Numbered from the stretch's first letter, positions 45,387-53,751 are shown. The stretch: 63,217 bases of DNA from an uncultured Lachnospiraceae bacterium (GCA_934437985.1 CAKSBI010000009.1:1-63217), one strand, 5' to 3'. Numbers and translations: made by a program. The notes: generated from the sequence alone by a model not told the origin.

Positions 45387-47975
45387 TTACTCAGCAATAT
45401 CGTTATAATTCTGTGTCACAGCACCTTCATCAGCAGGTGCCTGTGCTGATCCATCCGTACCGGTATCTGAAGGGGTGGCTGCCTGTGATGCCTCTGACGA
45501 TTCAGATGCATCAGTACCGGCACTATCAGGTGACACTGTGTTGTCGTTTTGGGTCGGATTGTCATTTGTTCCCGGTTCCGGTTCCGGCTTTGGCTTTGGT
45601 GCCGAATGGCATGTACAGTATCCCTGGGAAAGCATATCCTTGGCAAAGTATTCTGTTTTTGCAGCACCGTATGCACTGCACACACCGCTAATGGCAAGCT
45701 TTCCGCATGAAGTACATATTGTTGCTTCCGTTACTGAATCAGGAATCTTGAAGTCCTTTTTCTTTTTCTTCTTAGCTGTATGGACTTTTTCCATAATTGT
45801 TTTCCAAATATTCTTGTGATAGACTGTATCAGCCTGATCCTTGTTGAGATCCCAGCCGCCCCAGATACCGGCTGTATAATATGGTGTATATCCTTCAAAC
45901 CATAGGTCTATATCACTTGAGGTAGTACCTGTCTTACCGGCCTGCGCCATGTCAATCGTAGTAAAGCGGGCAGGCTTACCTGTACCCTTTGTAAGGACAT
46001 CTTCCATTGCACTTGTCAGAAAATATGCAGTTGAATCTTTTATGACCTGTCTTTTTTCAGGCTTTTTCTCAAGAAGAACATTGCCATCATGGTCAAGTAT
46101 CTTGGTATAAAGTGATGGTTCGTTATATACACCGTTATTAGCTATGGCTGCATATGCAGCTGTAAGCTGCAGGTTAGTAACACCATCGGTAAGTCCGCCT
46201 AATGCCATTGGCAGGGAAATGTCTGAATATACCTTGCCATTGCTTCCGGTGCGTTTGTCTACAAGTGTAGTAATTCCAAGGTTGGTCAGATAATCGTAGG
46301 CAACCTTCGGTGTGACCTTTTCAAGTGTCTTGACAGCAATAACATTCATTGAATTGTATATAGCCTCACGAAGTGATACATATCCCTTGTAGGCATTGCC
46401 GTTCCAGTTGTGAACCTGGGTATTGGTTCCGGGATAGTAGTATTTTTCATCTTTTTCATATGTTGCAAGAGACATGCCGGCTGTATCAAATGCAGGGAGG
46501 TATGCTGACAGAATCTTAAAAGTTGAACCGGGCTGACGTAATGAATCAGTTGCACGGTTTAGTGTCCTTGATCCTGTTTTATTACCACGGCCTCCGACAA
46601 GTGCAAGGACTTTGCCGTTTTTCTGGTTCATAAGAACAAACGATACCTGCGGCTGAAGTACATAATTGATGTTCTCACCGGTGATGGTTACATTTTTCTT
46701 AACAATATGCCTGCGGTACTGTTTAACGTACTTCTTTGCGATATTTTTATCATTAAAGTATATATCAAATCCCGGTTCGGTTTTCCTGATATATGACCGG
46801 AGTGTCTGTTCATTGTAGTTACGTTCGTTACCTTTGGCATCAATAACTGAAAGCTGGTATGATAACTGATATTCTGAATTAGAAGGGTAGTATGCCGGAT
46901 CCTGGGTAACCTCGTCACATATTTTCTGAATAGACGGGTCCTGTGTTGAGTATACGGTAAGACCGCCGCGGTACAGTGCGTTGTATGCCTGTGTTTCAGT
47001 ATATCCAAGCTCTTCTTTCAGATCATCCATAATCTGGTCAAACAAAGCATCATTAAAGTAAGAAGAGATTGATGTGGCGTTTGACGAGGATGAATAGCTT
47101 TCGTTGTATTCTGCAATGCGTCCATATACGTCATCATTGAGTGCTTCTGTGTATTCGGTCTCGTTGATATATCCCTGATCCTTCATATATTTGAGTACTG
47201 TTACACGTTTTTCGCTATTATTATCAGGGTGTGAAATTGGATTATAGGCAGAAGGATTTTGTGTTATTCCTGCGATGACTGCTGCTTCGGATATAGTCAG
47301 GTCGGTTACATTTTTCCCAAAATATCTGAGTGAAGCGGCCTGTACACCGAGTGTGTTCTGACCGAGATTGATCGTATTAAGATAGTACTCAAGAATAGTC
47401 TTTTTATCAAGACGTCCCTCAAGCTGTACGGCAAGATACTGCTCCTGAACCTTACGCTTGATCTTGGCAAGGTTCGAGGTTTCAGAACCACCATCAAATA
47501 CAGTGTTTTTAAGCAGCTGCTGTGTGAGTGTACTTGCACCCTGGCTCAGGTCACCGTTTTTTAAAACGAACGAAGCTGCCCTGAATATACCACGGACATC
47601 AATTCCTTTATGGGTCCAGAAGCGCTCGTCCTCAATTGCAACGAAGGCGTTGTAAACACATTCAGGCACTTGGTCCAGGGTGACATATATACGGTTGGCA
47701 TTCTGTCCGACAAGTTTTTGTGTGACATTGCCCTTTGCATCATATATAGTTGTTGAGTATCCTTCCGGGGATACATCAATAGTATCAATACTCGGGGCAC
47801 TGTCGATGATGCCGTTAATAACACCAAGCGCAGCAAATGTACCACAGAAAATACACGCAACAAAAAGAACCAGAGCGAATCTGAAAGTCATGACCCCGAG
47901 CTTGGATGCCATTCTTCTGTTGGATGATGTAAGCATTTTTCTCTTCTTTTGTAATGCTTTTCTGCTATAATCCAT
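45387..47975 (-). CDS. Class A penicillin-binding protein (PBP1A type)
   Basis: An 862-residue bifunctional wall synthase. Short cytoplasmic basic N-terminus, one membrane anchor (~30-55), glycosyltransferase domain (EDERFWTHKGID with catalytic Glu ~120; GASTLTQQLLKN), and transpeptidase domain with SxxK in RQPGSTFK (~478), SxN in YNSMNV (~537) and KTGT (~690). A Cys-bearing region (CTSCGKLAISGVC) and a Pro/Glu then Ser/Ala/Thr/Asp tail end the protein. GAAAGG precedes ATG 47975. Its leader would run through the structured repeat at 47999-48270. Confidence 0.95.
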   Translation of the reverse strand: MDYSRKALQKKRKMLTSSNRRMASKLGVMTFRFALVLFVACIFCGTFAALGVINGIIDSAPSIDTIDVSPEGYSTTIYDAKGNVTQKLVGQNANRIYVTLDQVPECVYNAFVAIEDERFWTHKGIDVRGIFRAASFVLKNGDLSQGASTLTQQLLKNTVFDGGSETSNLAKIKRKVQEQYLAVQLEGRLDKKTILEYYLNTINLGQNTLGVQAASLRYFGKNVTDLTISEAAVIAGITQNPSAYNPISHPDNNSEKRVTVLKYMKDQGYINETEYTEALNDDVYGRIAEYNESYSSSSNATSISSYFNDALFDQIMDDLKEELGYTETQAYNALYRGGLTVYSTQDPSIQKICDEVTQDPAYYPSNSEYQLSYQLSVIDAKGNERNYNEQTLRSYIRKTEPGFDIYFNDKNIAKKYVKQYRRHIVKKNVTITGENINYVLQPQVSFVLMNQKNGKVLALVGGRGNKTGSRTLNRATDSLRQPGSTFKILSAYLPAFDTAGMSLATYEKDEKYYYPGTNTQVHNWNGNAYKGYVSLREAIYNSMNVIAVKTLEKVTPKVAYDYLTNLGITTLVDKRTGSNGKVYSDISLPMALGGLTDGVTNLQLTAAYAAIANNGVYNEPSLYTKILDHDGNVLLEKKPEKRQVIKDSTAYFLTSAMEDVLTKGTGKPARFTTIDMAQAGKTGTTSSDIDLWFEGYTPYYTAGIWGGWDLNKDQADTVYHKNIWKTIMEKVHTAKKKKKKDFKIPDSVTEATICTSCGKLAISGVCSAYGAAKTEYFAKDMLSQGYCTCHSAPKPKPEPEPGTNDNPTQNDNTVSPDSAGTDASESSEASQAATPSDTGTDGSAQAPADEGAVTQNYNDIAE

Positions 47976-47998
47976 AAGCTTATACCTTTCTTTAGATA

Positions 47999-48270
47999 CG
48001 ATTAAAGCGGATTGCCCGTACTGCGTACTAACGCAATCCTGACGTCTATCCGCATACCGTGCGGCCTTAAGGCCACGGAAGCATGCAGACTAAAGCCGGT
48101 CGATTAAGCGGATTGCCCGTACTGCGTACTAACGCAATCCTGACGTCTATTCGCATACCGTGTGGCCTTAAGGCCACACTTGCATGCTCATATCCGTTTG
48201 GGTCTCAAGGTGGTTAGTACACCCTCATGCAGACATGAGTGCGCTAACCACTTTGAGACCGCTTAATCGA
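47999..48270. repeat. GC-rich structured repeat element with inverted ends
   Basis: Two direct copies of an ~88-base unit (47999-48087 and 48102-48188) are followed by a long hairpin (48202-48261), the whole closed by CGATTAAAGCGG on the left and its inverse CCGCTTAATCG on the right. Each unit holds two nested stems: GGATTGC/GCAATCC, with GCGGAT also able to pair with ATCCGC (ATTCGC in copy 2, kept by a G-U pair), and GTGTGGCC/GGCCACAC around TTAA. The last hairpin is 17 bp with one G-U pair and an inner CTCATG/CATGAG stem. It fills the gap between the divergent PBP and yigZ genes. No coding frame is seen. Confidence 0.8.
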
Positions 48271-48289
48271 TTATATCAAAAAATTGTGT

Positions 48290-48318
48290 TGATGGCAAAT
48301 TTGTGATAGACTTATAAT
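48290..48318 (+). promoter_or_regulatory. Promoter of yigZ
   Basis: TTGATG (48290-48295), 17-base spacer, TATAAT (48313-48318), just outside the structured repeat. Confidence 0.5.
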
Positions 48319-48353
48319 AAATATTGATGTGAAAACGGAGGAGCTTATCCGCA

Positions 48354-49007
48354 ATGGAAGGGTCATATAAGATTGTATATGAGGGTGGAACAGGAGAAGT
48401 AGTTGAGAAAAAGTCAAGGTTTATTGCCAGTGTTTTTTCCGTAGAATCGGAAGAAATGGCAGCAGAGTTTATAGAGAAGACTAAGAAGCAGTACTGGGAT
48501 GCAAGACATAACTGTTATGCTTATGTGATCGGCGCTGATGGTGGCAGGCAGAAATGCAGTGATGACGGAGAGCCTCAGGGAACAGCAGGAAGACCTATGC
48601 TTGATGTGCTGCTTAATGAGCAGATAAGGAATATTCTTGTGATAGTAACCAGATATTTTGGGGGGACGCTGCTTGGTACGGGTGGTCTTGTAAGGGCATA
48701 TTCGATGGCTGCAAAAGCGGGGATTGATGCAAGCCGTATAGTTACAAAATATCCTGCAAGCCGCATACGTATTATTACGGATTATAATGGTGTGGGAAAG
48801 CTCCAGTACATTGCGGCACAGGCTCAGATAGCAGTTCTTGATACTGAGTATACTGATAAAGTAACAATGACGCTTCTTGTTCCTGATGGGAGTATGCATA
48901 GTCTGAAAAATAAAGTGATGGAAGCAACTTCTGCGGCAGCACGGATTGAAGATGACGGAAAGGTGTGGTATACCATACTTGAAGACAAAAGTATACATTT
49001 ATTTTAA
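48354..49007 (+). CDS. yigZ: YigZ/IMPACT family protein
   Basis: A 217-residue protein with the IMPACT domain: EKKSRFIASV, YWDARHNCYAYVIG, CSDDGEPQGTAGRPMLDVL and RYFGGTLLGTGGLVRAY, plus a C-terminal ferredoxin-like DUF1949 domain (~140-217). Role uncertain; relatives bind nucleic acid or influence translation. CGGAGGAG lies 12 bases before ATG 48354. Confidence 0.93.
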   Translation: MEGSYKIVYEGGTGEVVEKKSRFIASVFSVESEEMAAEFIEKTKKQYWDARHNCYAYVIGADGGRQKCSDDGEPQGTAGRPMLDVLLNEQIRNILVIVTRYFGGTLLGTGGLVRAYSMAAKAGIDASRIVTKYPASRIRIITDYNGVGKLQYIAAQAQIAVLDTEYTDKVTMTLLVPDGSMHSLKNKVMEATSAAARIEDDGKVWYTILEDKSIHLF

Positions 49008-49064
49008 TGTATTAAGGTTATCTGATTCAAAATCTTACAATTTATTCAGAGGTGGGTATTAGCA

Positions 49065-50393
49065 ATGGATATATTTTCATATATGAGCGAAGCAAAGAAG
49101 GAAAAGGAAGCCCCTCTTGCTTCGAGAATGCGACCGGTAATTCTTGAGGATGTTGTCGGACAACAGCACATTATAGGAAAAGACAAGCTGTTATACAGGG
49201 CAATTAAGGCTGACAAGCTAAGCTCTGTTATATTTTACGGACCACCCGGAACGGGTAAGACCACGCTTGCTAAAGTAATTGCCAACAGCACAAGTGCAGA
49301 ATTTATGCAGATAAATGCAACCTCGGCAGGCAAGAAGGATATGGAAGAGGTTGTTACTGCTGCAAAGAACAACATGGGAATGTTTGGAAAGAAAACGATA
49401 TTATTTGTAGATGAGATTCACCGGTTTAATAAGAGCCAGCAGGACTATCTGCTTCCGTTTGTTGAGGATGGAACGATTGTGCTTATAGGTGCTACAACGG
49501 AGAATCCATATTTTGAAGTGAATGGGGCACTGTTATCGCGTTCGCAGTTATTTGAACTGCAGCCACTCTCAATAGATGACGTTAAGATTCTTCTTCGCAG
49601 GGCGCTTAGTGACAGTGAGAAAGGAATGGGTGCGTATAAGGCTGCTATTGATGATGATGCACTTGATTTTCTGGCAGATGCTGCGAATGGTGATGCGAGA
49701 AATGCACTTAATGCAATTGAACTGGGCGTGCTTACAACAGGACCTTCTGATGATGGACGTATACATATCACACTTGATATTGCATCCGAATGTATTCAGA
49801 AGCGTGCACTTCGATATGACAAAAAAGGTGACAATCATTATGATACAATATCCGCATTTATTAAGAGCATGAGAGGTTCAGATCCTGATGCTGCAATATA
49901 CTACCTTGCCCGGATGTTAAATGCAGGGGAAGAACCGGCATTCATTGCCAGACGTATTATGATATGTGCTGCAGAGGATGTATCGAATGCAGATCCCAAT
50001 GCACTTGTAGTTGCAACCAATGCTTCACTTGCAGTTGAACGGCTTGGTATGCCTGAGGGACAGATTGTACTTGCGCAGGCAGCCGCCTACGTTGCATGTG
50101 CACCCAAAAGTAATTCGTCCGTCACGGCAATATCTGCGGCAAGGGAGGCAGCAGCAGGCGACAACAACGTTATGATACCGGCACATCTGATGGATGCTCA
50201 TTATGGCGGGGCATCAAAGCTTGGCCGTGGTATAGGATACAAGTATGCACATGATTATGAGAATCATTATGTTGACCAGCAGTATCTTCCGGACAAATAC
50301 GTCGGAACAAGATTCTATAACCCGGGGGAGAATGGATACGAGGTGCAGCAGAACGAGTACCTTAAGAGGATTGGGAAGCGTGGGGAAAAGTGA
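49065..50393 (+). CDS. rarA: Replication-associated recombination protein RarA/MgsA
   Basis: A 442-residue clamp-loader-like AAA+ ATPase acting at stalled forks. RP...DVVGQQHIIG at ~28-40, Walker [14 protein letters not shown] (~60), Walker B ILFVDEIHRFNKSQQD (~110), sensor GATTENPYFEVN, and the C-terminal tetramer domain (KSMRGSDPDAAIYYLARML). Start ATG 49065 after AGAGGTGGG. Converges with the small membrane-protein gene. Confidence 0.96.
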   Translation: MDIFSYMSEAKKEKEAPLASRMRPVILEDVVGQQHIIGKDKLLYRAIKADKLSSVIFYGPPGTGKTTLAKVIANSTSAEFMQINATSAGKKDMEEVVTAAKNNMGMFGKKTILFVDEIHRFNKSQQDYLLPFVEDGTIVLIGATTENPYFEVNGALLSRSQLFELQPLSIDDVKILLRRALSDSEKGMGAYKAAIDDDALDFLADAANGDARNALNAIELGVLTTGPSDDGRIHITLDIASECIQKRALRYDKKGDNHYDTISAFIKSMRGSDPDAAIYYLARMLNAGEEPAFIARRIMICAAEDVSNADPNALVVATNASLAVERLGMPEGQIVLAQAAAYVACAPKSNSSVTAISAAREAAAGDNNVMIPAHLMDAHYGGASKLGRGIGYKYAHDYENHYVDQQYLPDKYVGTRFYNPGENGYEVQQNEYLKRIGKRGEK

Positions 50394-50407
50394 TATACTA
50401 AAGCTGG

Positions 50408-50731
50408 CTACTGCGGGGTATTTGGCTTTTCTGCATCGTCATCAGTTGCTGTGCCATTTTCCGGATGGACATTGGTATTCTCCCGGCTCATTTTCCTGAT
50501 TGCATCGTTAAAATCCCTGCCGGCATCTTCAGAACGCTGCTTCATAACCTTATATATAAGCAGGTAACCATATAACAGTACAGGAACAACAATTGTAGCA
50601 TACAGACATGCCTTAAACATCTGTGGTGCTTCAGGTGTTGTAAAAATTGCGGATATCAGGGTTGCAGCATAGAGTGCACCGAGAATTACCAGGCCGATAA
50701 TAGCGGTAAAACGTTTCATATTCTTTTTCAT
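50408..50731 (-). CDS. Small two-helix membrane protein, unknown
   Basis: About 107 residues: a Lys-rich start, two hydrophobic segments (~7-28 and ~38-60), then a polar, acidic C-terminus rich in Glu/Asp/Asn/Thr. I do not recognise the family. AAAGG lies 10 bases before ATG 50731; an in-frame start at 50749 is less likely. Converges with rarA and leaves 14 bases between the stops. Confidence 0.65.
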   Translation of the reverse strand: MKKNMKRFTAIIGLVILGALYAATLISAIFTTPEAPQMFKACLYATIVVPVLLYGYLLIYKVMKQRSEDAGRDFNDAIRKMSRENTNVHPENGTATDDDAEKPNTPQ

Positions 50732-50815
50732 AGCAAATAATCCTTTCAAATAATAACTATTATTGTTGACTATAGTATTTTAGCATGAGTGGGGGGTAAA
50801 ACACAAGACAAATTA

Positions 50816-50844
50816 TTGACATACAATAAAATAAAAGATATACT
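50816..50844 (+). promoter_or_regulatory. Intact promoter before a degenerate Rpn-type gene
   Basis: TTGACA (50816-50821), 17-base spacer, TATACT (50839-50844). GGAGG and ATG 50882 follow, but the frame ends after six codons. Confidence 0.6.
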
Positions 50845-50881
50845 GGATGTATGGATTCCTCTGGTTATGGGGAGGAACTAT

Positions 50882-51163
50882 ATGAATAAACGGTATTTTT
50901 AAGTATCAAAGGAACTAATGAGGAAGAAGTACCGGAGTCTCCGGTCAGGTTTTTAAAATATGTAGGAGCCGGGAAGAATGGATGTGAAAAAGACTATGAT
51001 GATGAAGGATGAGTATAATGCCGGGGTAAGTGATGGAATAGACCAGGGAATTAATCTGGGAATTATTGAAGGCCGGCGTAAAACCATACTGTACATTCTT
51101 GTAGAAAAAGCAATTGCAGCATCAAGCATAGATGAATTTGAAAACGAAATTGATAAGCTGTAA
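50882..51163 (+). pseudogene. Degenerate Rpn-type (PD-(D/E)XK) nuclease/transposase remnant
   Basis: The first frame stops after MNKRYF. A second frame then encodes KGTNEEEVPESPVRFLKYV and runs to a TGA at ~51010; a third (50978-51163) encodes DEYNAGVSDGIDQGINLGIIEGRRK followed by a helical end. The Gly-Ile/Gln repeats and the 'EEE-P--FLKYV' phrase are typical of the C-terminal part of Rpn family proteins (recombination-promoting nucleases). The nuclease domain itself is missing. Two frame breaks make it a pseudogene. Confidence 0.55.
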
Positions 51164-51315
51164 GTTTCCGGATAATCAATAATCTGAAAAGATAATCATG
51201 CCTGGATGCAGGCAAATTCAAGGTAGAAACACGTTAAAAATGATACAGAGGAATCCTTGTTTATTCATAACAAAATATAAACAGGTATTGTCAGTTGAAA
51301 TGTCTTATCATGGAT

Positions 51316-51462
51316 TGTATTGGGATGAATGCTTTTAACCCAAAAGCGGTATTGAAGCTGATGGGACATGCAAAGGAGATTATTACAATAGATGTGTATG
51401 GTGATAACCAGGGCATTATAGCTATAGCTGGCTGTGTACCGGAAATTGCTTTTGATGGATGA
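51316..51462 (+). pseudogene. C-terminal remnant of a tyrosine recombinase (copy 1)
   Basis: The frame reads NPKAVLKLMGHAKEIITIDVYGD, then QGII. The GH pair followed after 12 residues by a Tyr is the last active-site box of tyrosine recombinases, with Tyr as the nucleophile. The DNA matches 55366-55450 closely, apart from a 6-base insertion. The N-terminal four-fifths of the integrase are gone, and after CVPEIA the frame runs into unrelated sequence. Confidence 0.6.
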
Positions 51463-51661
51463 AGCCAGGGAAAGAAACGTTGCAGAGCAGATGGGGATTA
51501 AGATAATGGGAACCATTGGTTTGCTGTTTGCTTCATATCAGAATGGTTATATTTCATCTGATGAAATAAGAGAATGTGTAGACATTTTAAGGGATTCTGG
51601 AAGACATATTGGAGAAATCTGTTCTGTGGTATTTTTATGCAAAAATGGATGGATTCAATAA
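51434..51661 (+). pseudogene. Fragment of a DUF3368 PIN-like toxin
   Basis: The frame reads LLLMDEARERNVAEQMGIKIMGTIGLLFASYQNGYISSDEI, the C-terminal half of DUF3368 proteins (PIN-fold nucleases usually paired with UPF0175 antitoxins). The N-terminal part with the first acidic residues is missing. The end is also foreign: the last 17 codons come from a 40-base repeat that belongs to the terminator after the JAB gene pair (53571-53610). It overlaps the integrase remnant in another frame. Confidence 0.6.
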
Positions 51662-51668
51662 ATTGTTA

Positions 51669-51698
51669 CAAAAAAAGCTATGAGATTTTCTCATAGCT
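51669..51698 (-). terminator. Minus-strand terminator-like hairpin
   Basis: On the minus strand AGCTATGAG/CTCATAGCT with a 5-base loop is followed by T7. An open minus-strand frame just before it (stop inside the hairpin, about 25 codons) may be the tail of a lost gene. Confidence 0.55.
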
Positions 51699-51717
51699 CC
51701 GAATCGCTTCACTGATA

Positions 51718-52119
51718 TTGTCAGCCTTTCTTATATTTGAATGTAAACGTAGAATAGCCCATGCTATCACCGCCCTTAAGGAGCTTTACGGCACGGATCT
51801 CACCCGGAGAATGTATTTCACCGAGTATCCACTCAGGAACCAAACATCAGATGTATCCTTCTGTGCAGCCGTTTTGCAGGATAGCAAAGGGGAGTATATA
51901 AAGGATATACCTGCCATGGATGCAATTTGCATTTACCACGATGGTGCCTATGAGGATCTGCCAGATGTCTTAAGGAAGCTTCTGCTCTATGCGAAAGAAC
52001 AGAAGCTTAAACCTCTCGGGGTGCTCCGGCACACCTACCTGGAGGGATCACCACAACACAAAGATAAAAGTAGATTCGTTACGCAGGTGGCATTGCCGGG
52101 AGAAAAAGCGGTATCTTAA
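51718..52119 (+). pseudogene. Effector-binding (GyrI-like) domain fragment of a MerR-type regulator
   Basis: From ~51760 the frame reads like the C-terminal ligand-binding half of BmrR/MerR-type regulators: YFTEYPLRNQTSDVSF, ICIYHDGAYEDLPDVLRKLL, LKPLGVLRHTYLEGSPQHK and FVTQVALPGE. The DNA-binding MerR domain is absent and no fitting ribosome site precedes it, so it is a remnant. Its last codons run into GGTATCTTAAAAATGT (52110-52125), the left edge of the duplicated uvrB promoter. Confidence 0.65.
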
Positions 52120-52150
52120 AAATGTCAATGATATGATGCATACAATAAAG

Positions 52151-52200
52151 GAACAAATGTTCGAAAAACAATGGACAAGTATATATATTTGTGCTATACT
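52151..52200 (+). promoter_or_regulatory. Displaced uvrB promoter with LexA-type SOS box
   Basis: GAACAAATGTTC (52151-52162) fits the Gram-positive LexA box GAACNNNNGTTC. It is followed by TGGACA (52172-52177), 17 bases, and TATACT (52195-52200). The same set occurs at 55588-55636 in front of intact uvrB. Confidence 0.75.
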
Positions 52201-52256
52201 AAAAATAATTTCATCCCATTTAGTCTATTATATTATCAAATGATGGAGGTGGTTTT

Positions 52257-52553
52257 GTGCAAGTTGAACAAAGTATATTTAAGCTTCACAGCGGATATGA
52301 ACCAACCGGCGACCAGCCGGGGGCAATAGAAGCGCTCGTGAATGGCTTTAAGGAAGGCAATCAGGTACAGACACTGCTTGGTGTTACAGGCTCCGGTAAG
52401 ACTTTCACAATGGCAAATGTTATAGCGAAACTGAATAAACCGACTTTGGTAATAGCGCACAATAAAACCCTCGCTGCACAGCTTTATGGGGAATTCAAGG
52501 AGTTTTTCCCTGAAAATGCAGTGGAATACTTTGTTTCCTACTATGGAACCTGA
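52257..52553 (+). pseudogene. Truncated 5' copy of uvrB (98 codons)
   Basis: Starts at GTG 52257 with the same GGAGGTGG site as full uvrB and encodes its first ~96 residues, including Walker A GVTGSGKT and [20 protein letters not shown]. After FVSYY it reads GT and stops. By eye the DNA is ~80% and the protein ~89% identical to the intact gene at 55818. With promoter and SOS box intact it could still make a helicase-dead fragment. Interpreted as the original 5' end of uvrB, cut off by an integration event. Confidence 0.9.
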
Positions 52554-52808
52554 AAATTTTATCTGCATATAGTACCTTCTGGTGTTATTTAATCCATATT
52601 TTGTGGAATGTATGGTATAAATGGACTAGGTAACACCTTATAGAAAGGGTACAACAGGTGACGCTCATTCGTCCTGCATGTAAGAGCAACTGAATGCATC
52701 GTAGCATTTAAGCAAAGTGGAGAGGGAAATCTCGATTGCCATGACTGCTGTGTTTGTAGATCATATAATCTAATAAGGAAAGAGGAAGGAGTTTGTTGTA
52801 ATATATAT

Positions 52809-53384
52809 ATGAGTGAAAACCTTGAATTTCAGAGGTATGGAAGGAATAAATCTACACTTGTTAATAGTACATATATTTCAAGTGGAGAATATCGTAATAA
52901 ATTTGATAAAATTACCGATAATAAAGATGTAAACAGAGCCATTTATATAAAAGCTAAAGAGATGCTGTTGCACAGGTCAGGAACTTTATATGAGGATATG
53001 TACTGGTTTGACGCAGATACAGGTCAAGTGATAGCGAAGGAAGTTAATTCATTCGAAGAAGAACAGATTCTTTATTCTGAATCAATCAATAGAGCAATAG
53101 AAGGTAGGAGTAATGTTATAGCTGTGCATACGCATCCTTGTAGTATGCCGCCAAGTATTGCTGATTTTAATTCAGTAAAAGACCACAATTATATGCTCGG
53201 TATAGTATTATGTCATGATGGGAAAATTTTCTATTATAAATCTGATGAAACAATAACGAAAATGATGTATAATCTATATGTAGCAGATTATTATTTGCAA
53301 CTTCATGATGAATATTTAGCACAGATCGAGGCATTAAAGGAACTATCAGAAACTTATGACATTGAATTTTGGGAGGTGCAGTAG
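52809..53384 (+). CDS. JAB/JAMM-fold protein
   Basis: A 191-residue protein. Residues 97-112 (VIAVHTHPCSMPPSIADF) give the HxHP-x5-SxxD metalloprotease signature of JAB/MPN domains; an acidic residue for the active site could come from the FEEEQ stretch (~83). The start (RYGRNKSTLVNSTYISSGEYRNKFD) resembles JAB domains found at the end of phage minor head proteins. AAGGAG lies rather far (16 bases) from ATG 52809. It and the small gene after it form an operon ending at the terminator at 53560. AT content is higher than in the neighbours, suggesting transfer. Confidence 0.7.
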   Translation: MSENLEFQRYGRNKSTLVNSTYISSGEYRNKFDKITDNKDVNRAIYIKAKEMLLHRSGTLYEDMYWFDADTGQVIAKEVNSFEEEQILYSESINRAIEGRSNVIAVHTHPCSMPPSIADFNSVKDHNYMLGIVLCHDGKIFYYKSDETITKMMYNLYVADYYLQLHDEYLAQIEALKELSETYDIEFWEVQ

Positions 53385-53385
53385 T

Positions 53386-53547
53386 ATGGAAAGAATCGTA
53401 TATGTACAAGAAGATCGTTTTGATCTTCCGGAAGATTTGCTTAAGCTGTCACATGAACAAATTCGTGAAAGAATACAGCAAGAGAGACAGAAGGAATTAG
53501 AAAAAAAGAAAAAACAATTGGAAAAGCTTGAAAAAGTGCAAGCCTAA
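53386..53547 (+). CDS. Small charged coiled-coil partner of the JAB protein
   Basis: A 53-residue protein (MERIVYVQEDRFDLPEDLL, then a Glu/Lys/Gln helix). GGGAGGTGC lies before ATG 53386, one base after the JAB stop, so the pair is cotranslated. I do not recognise the family. Its size and charge would suit an inhibitor or chaperone of the JAB protein, but that is only inference. Confidence 0.6.
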   Translation: MERIVYVQEDRFDLPEDLLKLSHEQIRERIQQERQKELEKKKKQLEKLEKVQA

Positions 53548-53559
53548 GTGATTATGGAA

Positions 53560-53597
53560 ATGCCACAGGATGGAGAAATCTGTTCTGTGGTATTTTT
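53560..53597 (+). terminator. Terminator of the JAB gene pair
   Basis: ATGCCACAG/CTGTGGTAT form a 9-bp stem (one G-U pair) followed by a T-run. Its right half is repeated at 51610-51649. Confidence 0.72.
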
Positions 53598-53751
53598 ATG
53601 CAAAAATGGAAGGAGGATGGAGATATGAACAGATTACGTTCAAAATCAAAGAAGGAGGATAAAACAGTTTGTAATTCAAGAAATCTAGCTACGCTGAGGC
53701 TTTTAGGATAGTACAATCGCGAAAATAGACAAGTAATAAAGTCCAGTTAAT

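Noticed and set aside
47999..48188. Direct repeats considered as a CRISPR array.
   Set aside because: Only two units of ~88 bases, with internal hairpins, a 14-base gap and no cas genes.
52640..52800. Stem-rich stretch after the uvrB break considered as a group II intron or retron RNA.
   Set aside because: No domain V-like sequence, no reverse transcriptase nearby, and the stems (AATGC/GCATT, GAGA/TCTC) are short.
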